Below are positions 54,076-62,817 of a DNA stretch of 64,000 nt, in pieces. Origin of the DNA: Chitinophaga cymbidii (lineage in GTDB: Bacteria > Bacteroidota > Bacteroidia > Chitinophagales > Chitinophagaceae); assembly GCF_007992715.1 (NCBI RefSeq), contig NZ_BKAU01000003.1:62001-126000 (forward strand), in the 5' to 3' direction. The translations under genes were made by a program, and so were the position numbers. Position 1 is the first letter of the stretch. The number at the start of each line of letters is the position of its first letter. The notes under the pieces were generated by a model. It searched no databases. It was not told the origin of the DNA and saw nothing but the letters and a program-made list of their open reading frames with translations.

Positions 54076-55377
54076 ATGGACACCCCGCTTGATTCCTTTC
54101 TTCGTGAAAGCGCCTGGCATGGCCCGCTGGATGCCGCCAATGCCATTCTTGCCGCAAACCCTGCAATAGCGGACGATAATATCTACGCTGCCGCGGTACT
54201 GGGCAACGGCAAAGCTGTACAGCGTTTCCTGGAACTTGATCCGCAACTGGCTACTGCCAAAGGCGGGCCTTTCAACAGGGATGCGTTAACTTATCTTTGC
54301 TTCTCCCGCTACCTCCGGCTGGACCCGGACCGTTCGGAAGGATTTATGCGTGCGGCGAAAGCATTGCTGGACGCGGGCGCCAGCGCCAATACCGGTTTCT
54401 TTGATAACGCTCACCTGCCGCAGCCGGAATGGGAAAGTGCATTGTACGGCGCTGCGGGCGTAGCCTTCCATGCTGGTCTTACGCGCCTGCTGCTGGAACA
54501 CGGCGCAGACCCCAATGATGAAGAGGTACCTTACCATTCCCCCGAAACATATGACAACGCGGCGCTGGAAGTTTTGATTGAAAGCGGCAAGCTCTCGCAG
54601 GAGTCGCTTTCCACCATGCTGCTGCGCAAAGCGGATTTCCACGATCATGATGGCCTGAAGCTGCTGCTCGAAGCGGGTGCGGACCCAAACCGCATGACCC
54701 GCTGGCATCATACCGCACTCCAGCAGGCGCTGCGGCGGGACAATGATCTGAAGAACATTGAAGTGCAGCTGGACTACGGTGCAGACCCCTTGCTGCCGAA
54801 CCGTGAGAACGGCCGCAACGCCGTTTCCATTGCGGTGCGGCGGGGGCGGGGAGATGTGCTGGCGGCATTCAAAAAACGGGGCATACCCATCAAATTGCAG
54901 GGCGTGGAGCGGCTCATCGGCGCATGCGCCATGAATGATGCCGGGGCCATCGCCGCGGCGGAGCCTGCGCTGGTGGCCGCCGTACTGGCGCAGGGAAGTA
55001 TTTTGCTGCCGGAGTTTGCCGGAACGGACAACGCCGAAGGCATTCGTCATTTGCTGGATCTGGGCATAAACGTAGATGTGCGGTATCACGGAGACGGTTA
55101 CTACCAAATCCCGCCGCATAGCACCGCCCTGCATGTAGCAGCCTGGAAGGGCATGCATAGCGCGGTGAAACTCCTGGTAGAAAAAGGTGCGGATATAAAT
55201 GCGCGGGACGGGAACGGAAGAACCCCGTTGATGCTGGCGGTCCGCGCCTGCACGGATTCTTACTGGGTATACCGCCGGAAAGCAACGTCGATAGCAGCCC
55301 TGCTGCAGGCGGGCGCATCCACCGCGGGCATCAATATCCCGACCGGTTATGATGAAGCGGATGCGTTATTGAAATAA
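54076..55377 (+). CDS. ankyrin-repeat protein
   Basis: 433 residues, no signal peptide. Several ankyrin repeats are visible: 'GLTRLLLEHGADPNDEEVPY', 'DGLKLLLEAGADPNRMTRWH', 'EVQLDYGADPLLPNRENGRN', 'GIRHLLDLGINVDVRYHG', 'HSAVKLLVEKGADINARDGN', 'TSIAALLQAGASTAGINI'. The fold mediates protein-protein contacts; the partner is unknown. It is separate from the carbon-catabolic regulon and ends at a terminator shared with the convergent YegP-like gene. Confidence 0.88.
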   Translation: MDTPLDSFLRESAWHGPLDAANAILAANPAIADDNIYAAAVLGNGKAVQRFLELDPQLATAKGGPFNRDALTYLCFSRYLRLDPDRSEGFMRAAKALLDAGASANTGFFDNAHLPQPEWESALYGAAGVAFHAGLTRLLLEHGADPNDEEVPYHSPETYDNAALEVLIESGKLSQESLSTMLLRKADFHDHDGLKLLLEAGADPNRMTRWHHTALQQALRRDNDLKNIEVQLDYGADPLLPNRENGRNAVSIAVRRGRGDVLAAFKKRGIPIKLQGVERLIGACAMNDAGAIAAAEPALVAAVLAQGSILLPEFAGTDNAEGIRHLLDLGINVDVRYHGDGYYQIPPHSTALHVAAWKGMHSAVKLLVEKGADINARDGNGRTPLMLAVRACTDSYWVYRRKATSIAALLQAGASTAGINIPTGYDEADALLK

Positions 55378-55379
55378 AA

Positions 55380-55400
55380 AAGCCGGTGATGAACCGGCTT
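55380..55400. terminator. bidirectional terminator hairpin
   Basis: AAGCCGGT (55380-55387), loop GATGA, ACCGGCTT (55393-55400). A-run before and TTATATTA after. Lies between two convergent genes and can serve both. Confidence 0.8.
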
Positions 55401-55408
55401 ATATTAGA

Positions 55409-55741
55409 TTATGCGGATTGATCATCGACACTGGCATCCGGCGCGTTCTTCTTTACAGATTCAACGCCGCCGCTGCGCCCCGAGCTGCTTTCATACATTT
55501 CACTAGTACCAATGATCTGCCCGTTCGAGGCTTTGAGATTGAAATAATACTTGCCGTTCGATGAGGTCTTCAGATCATACCTGTCATCAATTACAGCGTT
55601 GGTTTTCACAGATGCGATGCCGTTCTCGCAGTTGGCTTTGGAAGAATATCCTTCGCTGCTGAGGATCGGTTCACCGTTACCCGCTTTCAGTTTAAAACGA
55701 AATTCTCCGTTTGCGCTCTTTGTAATGACAAATGTTCCCAT
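55409..55741 (-). CDS. YegP/DUF1508 family protein, two tandem units
   Basis: 110 residues with two copies of the short YegP domain: 'GEFRFKLKAGNGEPILSSEGY' (in part, residues about 12-45) and 'GKYYFNLKASNGQIIGTSEMY' (about 63-95), each ending in a 'SxxxCxNGIxSVKxNA'-like helix (the second has 'GGVESVKKNAP'). Small, widely conserved cytoplasmic protein; function poorly known. Monocistronic. Confidence 0.9.
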   Translation of the reverse strand: MGTFVITKSANGEFRFKLKAGNGEPILSSEGYSSKANCENGIASVKTNAVIDDRYDLKTSSNGKYYFNLKASNGQIIGTSEMYESSSGRSGGVESVKKNAPDASVDDQSA

Positions 55742-55803
55742 AACTTGATGTTTTAGTTACCGGAATTTATAAAAATCCTGCGAAAAGTTTTATTAAGAAA
55801 TTG

Positions 55804-56814
55804 TCATCCGCTGGATTCTCTCGCGATCAGTTCTGACGGAATGATCACCTGCTGCTGCGCAGGCTTCCCGCGTTTTTTGTCCAGCGCCCTGAGCAACACG
55901 GTGGCAGCGGTTTTCCCGATCTCGAAGGCGGGTTGTGTGATAGTAGTGAGAGAAGGTTGAAGGATGGTAGCGATCTCAAGGTTGGAAAAGCAGATCACTT
56001 TCACATCGCCGGGAATGGACAGGGAAAGCTCCTGGCAGGCCTGGTACACCGGTGTGGCAAGCTTTTCCACCGAAGCCACAATACCGTCCGGCCGTTTCTT
56101 TCGTTGCAGCAGCTTTTTTACCTGTTTATAGTTGAAGGCGGCATCTGTGCCGCACTGCACAATATTTTTTCCCGACGACCGGAGCTGGTGGTCAGCCAGG
56201 GCTTTCAGATATCCCTCCATCCGCCGCGTGGCGATGGAAAGGTTTTCGGAAATAGTAAGATAGGCGATCTGTTTGCATCCTCTGCTGATCAAATGTTGGG
56301 TGGCCGCATAACCGCTTTCAAAATCATTGGTCACCACTTTGTCCGTCTCCACCTCATCCAGCGCCCTGTCAAAGAACACAACGGGCACCTCTTTTTCCAT
56401 CAGGTCCCTGATATGCCGGCCGGAAACCGTTTCCCGGGAAACGGACATCAGCACGCCATCTACCCGCCCGCCCTGGAACTCGTGCAGGATGGATTGCTCA
56501 TTCGCCAGCCGCTCATGCGTGAGGGAGATGAGCACATGGTACCCCTGTTCCTTTACAACGGATTCAATACCGTTAATGGCCAGCGAAAAAAAGCTGTCCG
56601 CCACCTCCGGGATCACCACGCCGATGATCTTGCTGCGCCTGCCGCGGAGGCTGCTGGCATAAGGGTTCGGCATATAGTTCAGCCGCTCGGCCAGCGCCAG
56701 TACCCGCTTTTTGGTATCCTCGCTGATCTCGTAACTGTCCCGCAATGCTTTCGAGATAGTAGAAACGGAAAGGTTCAATTCTTTTGCCAGCGCCCTGATG
56801 GTTACATGCTTCAT
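55804..56814 (-). CDS. LacI-family transcriptional regulator (second copy)
   Basis: 336 residues. HTH 'TIRALAKELNLSVSTISKAL' and hinge 'NYMPNPYASSLRGRRSK', then a PBP-like effector domain ('IIGVVIPEVADSFFSLAING', 'VVFFDRALDEVETDKVVTND'). It is divergent from inositol oxygenase and the symporter, with an almost perfect palindrome four bases before its own start, so it likely represses itself and those two genes. Its operator differs from the CGGGTACGTTAACG type, so it should be a different regulon; the inducer is presumably an inositol or its product (inference). Confidence 0.9.
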   Translation of the reverse strand: MKHVTIRALAKELNLSVSTISKALRDSYEISEDTKKRVLALAERLNYMPNPYASSLRGRRSKIIGVVIPEVADSFFSLAINGIESVVKEQGYHVLISLTHERLANEQSILHEFQGGRVDGVLMSVSRETVSGRHIRDLMEKEVPVVFFDRALDEVETDKVVTNDFESGYAATQHLISRGCKQIAYLTISENLSIATRRMEGYLKALADHQLRSSGKNIVQCGTDAAFNYKQVKKLLQRKKRPDGIVASVEKLATPVYQACQELSLSIPGDVKVICFSNLEIATILQPSLTTITQPAFEIGKTAATVLLRALDKKRGKPAQQQVIIPSELIARESSG

Positions 56815-56817
56815 TTT

Positions 56818-56835
56818 TACGAAAACGGTTTCGTA
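56818..56835. promoter_or_regulatory. 18-bp palindrome TACGAAAACGGTTTCGTA, LacI-type operator
   Basis: TACGAAAACGGTTTCGTA agrees with its own complement at 16 of 18 positions. It is 3 bp upstream of the LacI start and 94 bp before the inositol oxygenase start, so it can act on both. The stretch up to 56929 is otherwise unremarkable. Confidence 0.78.
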
Positions 56836-56929
56836 AATAAAGCTAAGCTATTATGCAAAGAATCATTAAAAAACGTCCGAAATTGTAGACAAAGGTTAAG
56901 CACTGATTTTTCCACGTAAAAAGTTCCTC

Positions 56930-57817
56930 ATGGCGGCCACTCAAAAATTCAACGAGCAAGAACGCAATCCTTTGAATAGTCTGGATGAATGGGAAGACGC
57001 GGTTTTAGAGCGTTACCCCGATCCTGAAGCGATCGCTTCCTCCAAATCCACGGAAGAATACCGTAATTACGACAACCCGGAAAGGGACACCGTTCGTGAG
57101 TTCTACCGGCTGAACCACACGTATCAGACCTATGATTTCGTGCAGGAAAAGCGGAATGAATTTTTGAAATTCGATAAAAAGGAAATGCCCGTTTGGCAAG
57201 CCTTCGATTTCCTGAACCAGCTGGTGGATGATTCAGATCCGGATACGGACCTGGACCAGTTCCAGCACCTGCTGCAAACCGCCGAGGCGATCCGCGCGGA
57301 CGGGCACCCGGACTGGATGGTGCTGGTGGGCCTGATGCACGACATGGGCAAAGTACTCTGCCTGTTCGGAGAGCCGCAATGGGCCGTGGTGGGAGATACC
57401 TTCCCCGTTGGCTGCGCGTATTCCGATAAAGTGGTATACCCGGAATACTTTTCGAACAATCCCGATTTCAACCGCCCGGAATACCAGACGCCCACCGGCG
57501 TGTATGAAGAAGGATGCGGACTGCGCAACGTACATATGTCCTGGGGACACGACGAATACGTGTACCAGATGATGAAAGACCATTTACCCGAGCCCGCGCT
57601 CTATATGCTGCGATACCACTCATTTTATGCATGGCACCGTGAAGGGGCCTACGGCCAGCTGCTGGACAGCCACGACCGGGACATGCTGAAATGGGTGAAA
57701 TTATTCAACCCTTACGACCTGTATTCCAAGAACCCGGTGCCGCCGGACTGGAAAGAACTCAAACCATATTACGAAGACCTGGTGGCAAAATACCTGCCCC
57801 GTACACTTAAATTTTAA
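56930..57817 (+). CDS. myo-inositol oxygenase
   Basis: 295 residues, full length. MIOX is a mixed-valent di-iron enzyme that cleaves myo-inositol with O2 to D-glucuronate. All iron ligands known from the mouse enzyme can be placed: His113 (DQFQHLLQTAEA), His137 and Asp138 (GLMHDMGK), His207 (MSWGHDEY), His230 (RYHSFYAWH) and Asp263 (NPYDLYSK). The lysine and surrounding loop of the active site are also alike. Cytoplasmic. It is followed after 45 bp by a sodium/solute symporter, which would bring inositol in. Downstream glucuronate genes are not in the window. Confidence 0.96.
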   Translation: MAATQKFNEQERNPLNSLDEWEDAVLERYPDPEAIASSKSTEEYRNYDNPERDTVREFYRLNHTYQTYDFVQEKRNEFLKFDKKEMPVWQAFDFLNQLVDDSDPDTDLDQFQHLLQTAEAIRADGHPDWMVLVGLMHDMGKVLCLFGEPQWAVVGDTFPVGCAYSDKVVYPEYFSNNPDFNRPEYQTPTGVYEEGCGLRNVHMSWGHDEYVYQMMKDHLPEPALYMLRYHSFYAWHREGAYGQLLDSHDRDMLKWVKLFNPYDLYSKNPVPPDWKELKPYYEDLVAKYLPRTLKF

Positions 57818-57862
57818 TCAACCAGACCGGAGGAAAGAGCGCTGTGGACATAACTAACTTCC

Positions 57863-59494
57863 ATGAATAGATTGCAGCTCGCAGATTACATTGTTTTTTT
57901 CATTTACTTCATCATCATTGCGGCCTACGGGTACTACGTTTACAGGAAAAAGAAATCAGCTGGCAACAGCGCAACGGACTTCTTTCTGGCGGAAGGAGCA
58001 TTAACTTGGTGGGCTATCGGCGCTTCGCTGATAGCCTCCAATATTTCTGCGGAGCACTTCATCGGCATGTCCGGCTCCGGCTTTGCGCTCGGCCTTGCCA
58101 TTTCCACCTACGAATGGATGGCCGCCGCCACGCTGATCATCGTCGCCATTTTCTTCATCCCCCTGTATTTGAAGAACAAGATCTACACCATGCCGCAATT
58201 CCTGGCAAAGCGGTATAACGGGAAGGTCAGTACGATTATGGCGATCTTCTGGCTGCTGGTGTATGTATTTGTGAACCTCACTTCCATTATCTACCTCGGT
58301 GCGCTGGCGATCGCGTCCATATCCGCCATTCCGTTCGAATGGTGCATTGCGGGCCTGAGCGTTTTTGCGATCGTGGTAACATTGGGCGGGATGAAGGTGA
58401 TCGGTTATACCGATGTGATACAGGTGCTGATACTGATCATCGGCGGGCTGGTGACCACTTACCTGGCGCTGTCCCTGCTGTCCGAGAAGTTCGGTTACGG
58501 CAGCGATATCTTCAAGGGGCTGGCGGTGTTGCGCAAGGAAGCGCCCAGTCACTTTCACATGATATTCGATAAAGGGCATCCTTATTATAAAGACCTGCCG
58601 GGATTGTCCGTATTGATAGGGGGAATGTGGATCAATAACCTGGCGTACTGGGGCTGCAATCAGTATATCACACAACGTGCGCTGGGGGCGGACCTTAAAA
58701 CGGCGCGGCGTGGCATTCTTTTCGCGGCTTTCCTGAAATTGCTGGTGCCGGTGATCGCCGTGCTGCCGGGTATTGTGATGTATGTGCTGCATCAGAACGG
58801 TATGTTCCAGGAGGAGATGCGCGATGCGGCCGGCGTTATCAAGCCGGACCATGCGTACCCTACATTGATGAACCTTTTGCCCGCCGGGCTGAAAGGCGTG
58901 GCGTTCGCGGCGCTCACAGCGGCTATCGTGGCTTCGCTGGCGGGGAAGGCGAATAGTATCTCCACCATTTTCTCCCTTGATATTTACAAGAAATTCTTCC
59001 ACAAAAATGCATCGGAAAAAGAGCTGGTGAGAACAGGCCGCTGGGCCGTGATCATCGCCATGCTGCTGGCGGCGCTGGTAACGCCCGCACTGAAATCGCT
59101 GGACCAGGCGTACCAGTTCATACAGGAATATGTGGGCTTCATTTCGCCCGGTGTGCTGGCTATTTTCCTGCTCGGCTTCTTCTGGAAGCGCACAACGGCG
59201 AACGCGGCGCTCACCGGCGCTTTGCTGACGATCCCCATTTCCACGGTGCTGAAATTCCTGCCGGTATGGACCGGCGGCGCTTTCCCGGATTACCCGTTCC
59301 TGGACCGGATGTCCATCACCTTTGTGCTGATCGTGCTGATCATGATAAGCATGAGCCTCGCATCGCGGCGGCCGGTGAGCAGTGAGCAGGTGATAGAAGT
59401 CGATACTTCCATGTTCCGCGTGTCCGCGGGTTTCATATTTGCTTCCGTGATCATTATCGGGATACTGGCCGCATTGTATACGGTCTTCTGGTAA
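57863..59494 (+). CDS. sodium:solute symporter (SSS family), putative inositol transporter
   Basis: 543 residues with about 14 membrane helices. SSS hallmarks: 'DFFLAEGALTWWAIGASLIASNISAEHFIG' (parts of helices 1-2), 'GGMKVIGYTDVIQVLILIIG', 'WGCNQYITQRALGADLKTAR', 'FAALTAAIVASLAGKANSIST'. SGLT-like members carry sugars or myo-inositol with Na+. Being directly after inositol oxygenase, myo-inositol is the most likely substrate. It ends 4 bp before a convergent response regulator without a visible terminator between. Confidence 0.92.
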   Translation: MNRLQLADYIVFFIYFIIIAAYGYYVYRKKKSAGNSATDFFLAEGALTWWAIGASLIASNISAEHFIGMSGSGFALGLAISTYEWMAAATLIIVAIFFIPLYLKNKIYTMPQFLAKRYNGKVSTIMAIFWLLVYVFVNLTSIIYLGALAIASISAIPFEWCIAGLSVFAIVVTLGGMKVIGYTDVIQVLILIIGGLVTTYLALSLLSEKFGYGSDIFKGLAVLRKEAPSHFHMIFDKGHPYYKDLPGLSVLIGGMWINNLAYWGCNQYITQRALGADLKTARRGILFAAFLKLLVPVIAVLPGIVMYVLHQNGMFQEEMRDAAGVIKPDHAYPTLMNLLPAGLKGVAFAALTAAIVASLAGKANSISTIFSLDIYKKFFHKNASEKELVRTGRWAVIIAMLLAALVTPALKSLDQAYQFIQEYVGFISPGVLAIFLLGFFWKRTTANAALTGALLTIPISTVLKFLPVWTGGAFPDYPFLDRMSITFVLIVLIMISMSLASRRPVSSEQVIEVDTSMFRVSAGFIFASVIIIGILAALYTVFW

Positions 59495-59498
59495 GTGG

Positions 59499-60158
59499 TC
59501 AGCGTTTGCGCCGTTTCACCTGGTCTTTGATAACATAGTGGAGCAGGCCGTAATGCCCGGAAATATTGAGTTTCTTGGCAATGTTGTACCGGTGGTTCTC
59601 CAGCGTTTTCATACTAATGCTCAGCTCTTTTGATATCTCCTGCGCGGTGAGGCCGTCGGATACCATGCGGTATATCCTGAACTCCGTTTTGCTGAGCTTG
59701 TCCGCCACTTCGGCGGGGATCTCCACTCTTGGCGGCTCGCCGGCCGCGGTGGTCTGCGCCGAGAAGTCGGCAATGTTCCTGAAACGGCTCAGGCGCGCCT
59801 TGATGCTCATCAGCAGATGCTGGCCGTTGAAAGGAGCGGGGAGATAATCGTCCGCCCCGAGGTTCATGGCGAACCTGGCATGGTCCCAGCCCGGTTTGCC
59901 GTTGATGAAGATAAAAGGGATATGGTTCAGGTGCATGCTGTTACGCACCTCGATAAGAAACTGGTGGCTGCTGATATGGTGCAGCTGCATGTCGCAAACA
60001 ATGAGGTCGGGCATCGTCTGCATGCTCAGCGCAACCGGTGAATCAGCAGAGCCGGCCGTCACCACCTCGTATGATTGCTGGCGAAGCAGGGGCTCCACCT
60101 GCCGGTTGATTGCAGGATCATCTTCCAATAATAATATTTTGATGATCTGATTTTTCAT
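59499..60158 (-). CDS. NarL/FixJ-type response regulator, orphan
   Basis: 219 residues. Receiver domain with acidic pocket (Glu12, Asp13, Asp14) and phospho-acceptor Asp56 in 'DLIVCDMQLH'. The conserved lysine of the 'LxKPF' loop is Ala108 (YLPAPF), and the switch Thr/Ser is Asn in 'FIFINGKPG'. C-terminal LuxR HTH: 'LSKTEFRIYRMVSDGLTAQEI' (in part) then 'ISMKTLENHRYNIAKKLNI'. The lysine is important for phosphorylation-induced change, so the protein may be regulated in an unusual way. No histidine kinase gene lies next to it. Confidence 0.88.
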   Translation of the reverse strand: MKNQIIKILLLEDDPAINRQVEPLLRQQSYEVVTAGSADSPVALSMQTMPDLIVCDMQLHHISSHQFLIEVRNSMHLNHIPFIFINGKPGWDHARFAMNLGADDYLPAPFNGQHLLMSIKARLSRFRNIADFSAQTTAAGEPPRVEIPAEVADKLSKTEFRIYRMVSDGLTAQEISKELSISMKTLENHRYNIAKKLNISGHYGLLHYVIKDQVKRRKR

Positions 60159-61407
60159 GAATGCTCAATAGGCTCCAATGGAGCCATTTACGCCTGTTAT
60201 GGATATGGTAAAGCCCAGGCGCTTGAATAGAACCCTGTTTGTAAACGACCTCCGGCCCGCATGTCAGGACGGGCTGAAGCTCAGTAATGAGAACAACAAT
60301 AATGCTGAAGAATGAACGCAGTTGTTTGAACCTCTGTACCTCTCATATACAATAGGCCAATCTTAGCGGGAATTAGTGTCAATCATATCTCTCAGTATTG
60401 TCGGTGTATCCGAGGTGTTGCTTCGGTATTCGCTAATTGTTTTTCTTTTTTAATGGATATGCATGCCCGGTTTATCCGGACAATATCTTGGCAGTTTTCA
60501 TGGAATGACTTCCGGCAATAAGATGAATCTTAAAGGATCGTGTCTGGCATTGTGCCTGATGCAGGAGTATAGGACCATGGTTACTGTTCTGATAAATTGG
60601 AATTAAAAAACACCCGGGATCACCTGCCCATTGTTCCGTTACTGATCAGCAACGGCTTAGCATTCCAACACATGTTTCCGGGAGTGTGGGGTTTTTTCGG
60701 AAGATAAGGCTAAAGTTTTTGGGTGGTTCGTCAGATTTTGTCGTCAGCATCAAATAAATATATCCAGGTAGGACCTTTAATCCGTAGTATTAAAAAACTC
60801 CATAGGTATATTCGGAGGGCAAAATAGATAAAAAAGTCGCAGATTTTCAAATAGTGCGCCCGAAAAATAAGCATTCCTTCGTCTTTGGGAACGATCCCAA
60901 AGGCACGGCCTGGGTGAATGCCCCTGATAATGAAGTAGAAACAGGGCAAATATGAAGTTGGCTTTTTTTTCTTTTCGCCCTGATATTTTCCCTTCCTCCG
61001 GCCCCAAAATTGGGTGAAAACACCCAGATCAGCGGGTGTATCCACTCAATTATCCTTGCATAAACCAGCTTCCCGCAATTTTTGGATCATACCGTCTCAT
61101 CTTTGCGCTGTAATACTGATTACAAGCCTATACGAAATTTTGCAACCATTCCTATCATAACCAATCCCGGTGGGGCTGACGAAGAATGAATCCTTTTAGC
61201 CTGTTTCAGGCGTGTTTTTAACCACATGTCAGCAAGCGATATAGTCAGCCCCATCTGGGTATCCTTTCCCGGGTACACATATTTTAACCATGCTTTTTGA
61301 TAAAGTCGGATTTATCTATGCATCCTTTTGCCTGTGAGCAGCCAACCTGCTTTTAGTCAACCGGGATCAATTGGTTATTATGAAAATTAATACTACCGGT
61401 CTTTTAT
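60159..61407. other. 1.25-kb gene-free region before the polysaccharide locus
   Basis: No open frame with a recognisable product. A 104-residue minus-strand frame (60731-61045) has no plausible features. Visible structure: a hairpin CCGTT-CTGATCAG-AACGG (60636-60655) in a stretch that ends in a T-run (60691-60696), and a long inverted repeat at 61169-61255 just before the sugar transferase gene. It could contain a small RNA and a long leader of the downstream operon. Confidence 0.6.
61169..61255 (+). promoter_or_regulatory. long-range inverted repeat, structured leader of polysaccharide operon
   Basis: GGTGGGGCTGAC (61169-61180) can pair with GTCAGCCCCATC (61244-61255): 11 of 12 Watson-Crick, the twelfth a G-U type. 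Inside the loop a small hairpin GCCTG-TTT-CAGGC (61199-61211) can form. It lies about 150 bp before the sugar-transferase start. No match to a riboswitch class I know. Confidence 0.55.
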
Positions 61408-62799
61408 ATGCAAACACGTTACCTCTATTCCCTTAGGTTTATCCTGGCGGCGAGGGACCTGTTGCTGGTAAATGCTGCTTTCTTTATCGCCTTTTATCTT
61501 ACCAGCGGTCTGAATACAGGTCTTTCTGTCCGGGACTACCTTCCCTATGAAATTGCGGCCTGCCTGCTTTGGCTGTTTTCCGCCAGCTGGTCTGGTTTGT
61601 ATGATCATGACAGGGCGCAGCATTACCGGCAGGTGCCGCGTTCCGCCTGGCGGGGGCTTGCCTTGCATTTCACGCTGGTAGCCTGTTACATGACCTTCTC
61701 CAGGGACCAGGAATTGTCCCGCTTCTTTATTGTGGCTTTCTATGCTGTTCTTCTGACGTTCTTCCTGCTGATCCGGTTGACCGGTGTGCATGTGGAGAAC
61801 ATGCTTTCCCGCCGGTTCAGGATTTACAAGAGCGTGGCGGTGCTTGGCAGGAACGGCACCGGTTCGCGGCTGGCGTCTTACTTCCGGCAGCATGACCGGC
61901 GGTTCCGGTTCGAGGGGTTCCTGGAAGATAATTACAGCAAGCTGGTAGAGAAAGACGGCGGTATTATGGTATCCACCGGTGATCAGATACGGCAGGCGGC
62001 TGACAATGGCATTACCGATGTGTATGTGTCGCTGGCGCCGGAAAGGATCGCGCAGGCGCAGATATTGATGGAGGAAGCGGAGCGCCAGTGTGTGCGCCTC
62101 AAGTTTGTGCTCGACCTGGAAGACAAGCTGAACATGCCTTTCGAGATCGACTACATGGGAGATTTCCCGGTGATCAGCCTCCGCAGGGAGCCGCTGGAAG
62201 ATATGCAGAACCGCCTTTACAAAAGGGTGGTAGACATATTCTTCAGCCTTTTTGTGCTGGTGTTCGTCCTGAGCTGGCTATACCCCCTGCTGGCCGTGAT
62301 CATCAAACTGCAAAGCCCCGGCCCCGTACTCTTCCGGCAATTGCGCACCGGCCGCAACAACCAGCCCTTCTACTGTTACAAGTTCCGCAGCATGCGGTTG
62401 AACAACGACAGCGATACGCGGCAGGCCACGAAAAACGACAGCCGCATTACGCCCATCGGGCGCTTTATGCGTAAGTACAGCCTGGACGAGTTCCCGCAGT
62501 TCCTGAACGTGCTGATCGGCAACATGAGCATCTCCGGCCCGCGCCCCCACATGCTCAAACATACCGAGCAATACAGCGCCATCATCAACCGCTTCATGGC
62601 ACGCCACTACCTCAAGCCCGGCATCACCGGCTGGGCGCAGGTGAACGGCCTGCGCGGCGAAACGCGCGACCCGCGCCTGATGGAGCGCCGCGTGGAGCAC
62701 GACATCTGGTACATGGAAAACTGGTCCCTCTGGCTGGACCTGAAAATAATTTGCAAAACCGTGGTCAACCTCTTCGGCGGAGAAGAGAATGCCCGTTGA
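61408..62799 (+). CDS. undecaprenyl-phosphate glycosylphosphotransferase (polysaccharide initiating enzyme)
   Basis: 463 residues. N-terminal half has membrane helices (residues about 8-120) and a Rossmann-like soluble part ('KSVAVLGRNGTGSRLASYF'). The C-terminal bacterial sugar transferase domain starts with 'LYKRVVDIFFSLFVLVFVLS' and has 'SPGPVLFRQLRTGRNN', 'FYCYKFRSMR', 'YSLDEFPQFLNVLIGNMSIS', 'GPRPHMLKHTEQY' and 'KPGITGWAQVNGLRGET'. This WcaJ/ExoY type moves a hexose-1-phosphate to undecaprenyl phosphate in the inner membrane as the first step of exopolysaccharide or capsule synthesis. Two secreted-protein genes follow. Confidence 0.94.
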   Translation: MQTRYLYSLRFILAARDLLLVNAAFFIAFYLTSGLNTGLSVRDYLPYEIAACLLWLFSASWSGLYDHDRAQHYRQVPRSAWRGLALHFTLVACYMTFSRDQELSRFFIVAFYAVLLTFFLLIRLTGVHVENMLSRRFRIYKSVAVLGRNGTGSRLASYFRQHDRRFRFEGFLEDNYSKLVEKDGGIMVSTGDQIRQAADNGITDVYVSLAPERIAQAQILMEEAERQCVRLKFVLDLEDKLNMPFEIDYMGDFPVISLRREPLEDMQNRLYKRVVDIFFSLFVLVFVLSWLYPLLAVIIKLQSPGPVLFRQLRTGRNNQPFYCYKFRSMRLNNDSDTRQATKNDSRITPIGRFMRKYSLDEFPQFLNVLIGNMSISGPRPHMLKHTEQYSAIINRFMARHYLKPGITGWAQVNGLRGETRDPRLMERRVEHDIWYMENWSLWLDLKIICKTVVNLFGGEENAR

Positions 62800-62817
62800 T
62801 CCCTTACAACTACAGAC

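Noticed and set aside
60731..61045. A 104-residue minus-strand protein
   Set aside because: No signal, domain or neighbour support; composition looks like non-coding AT-rich sequence.
61080..61260. A cyclic-di-GMP riboswitch before the polysaccharide gene
   Set aside because: Some bases look similar to a GEMM core but the order of conserved parts does not fit; only the inverted repeat can be supported.
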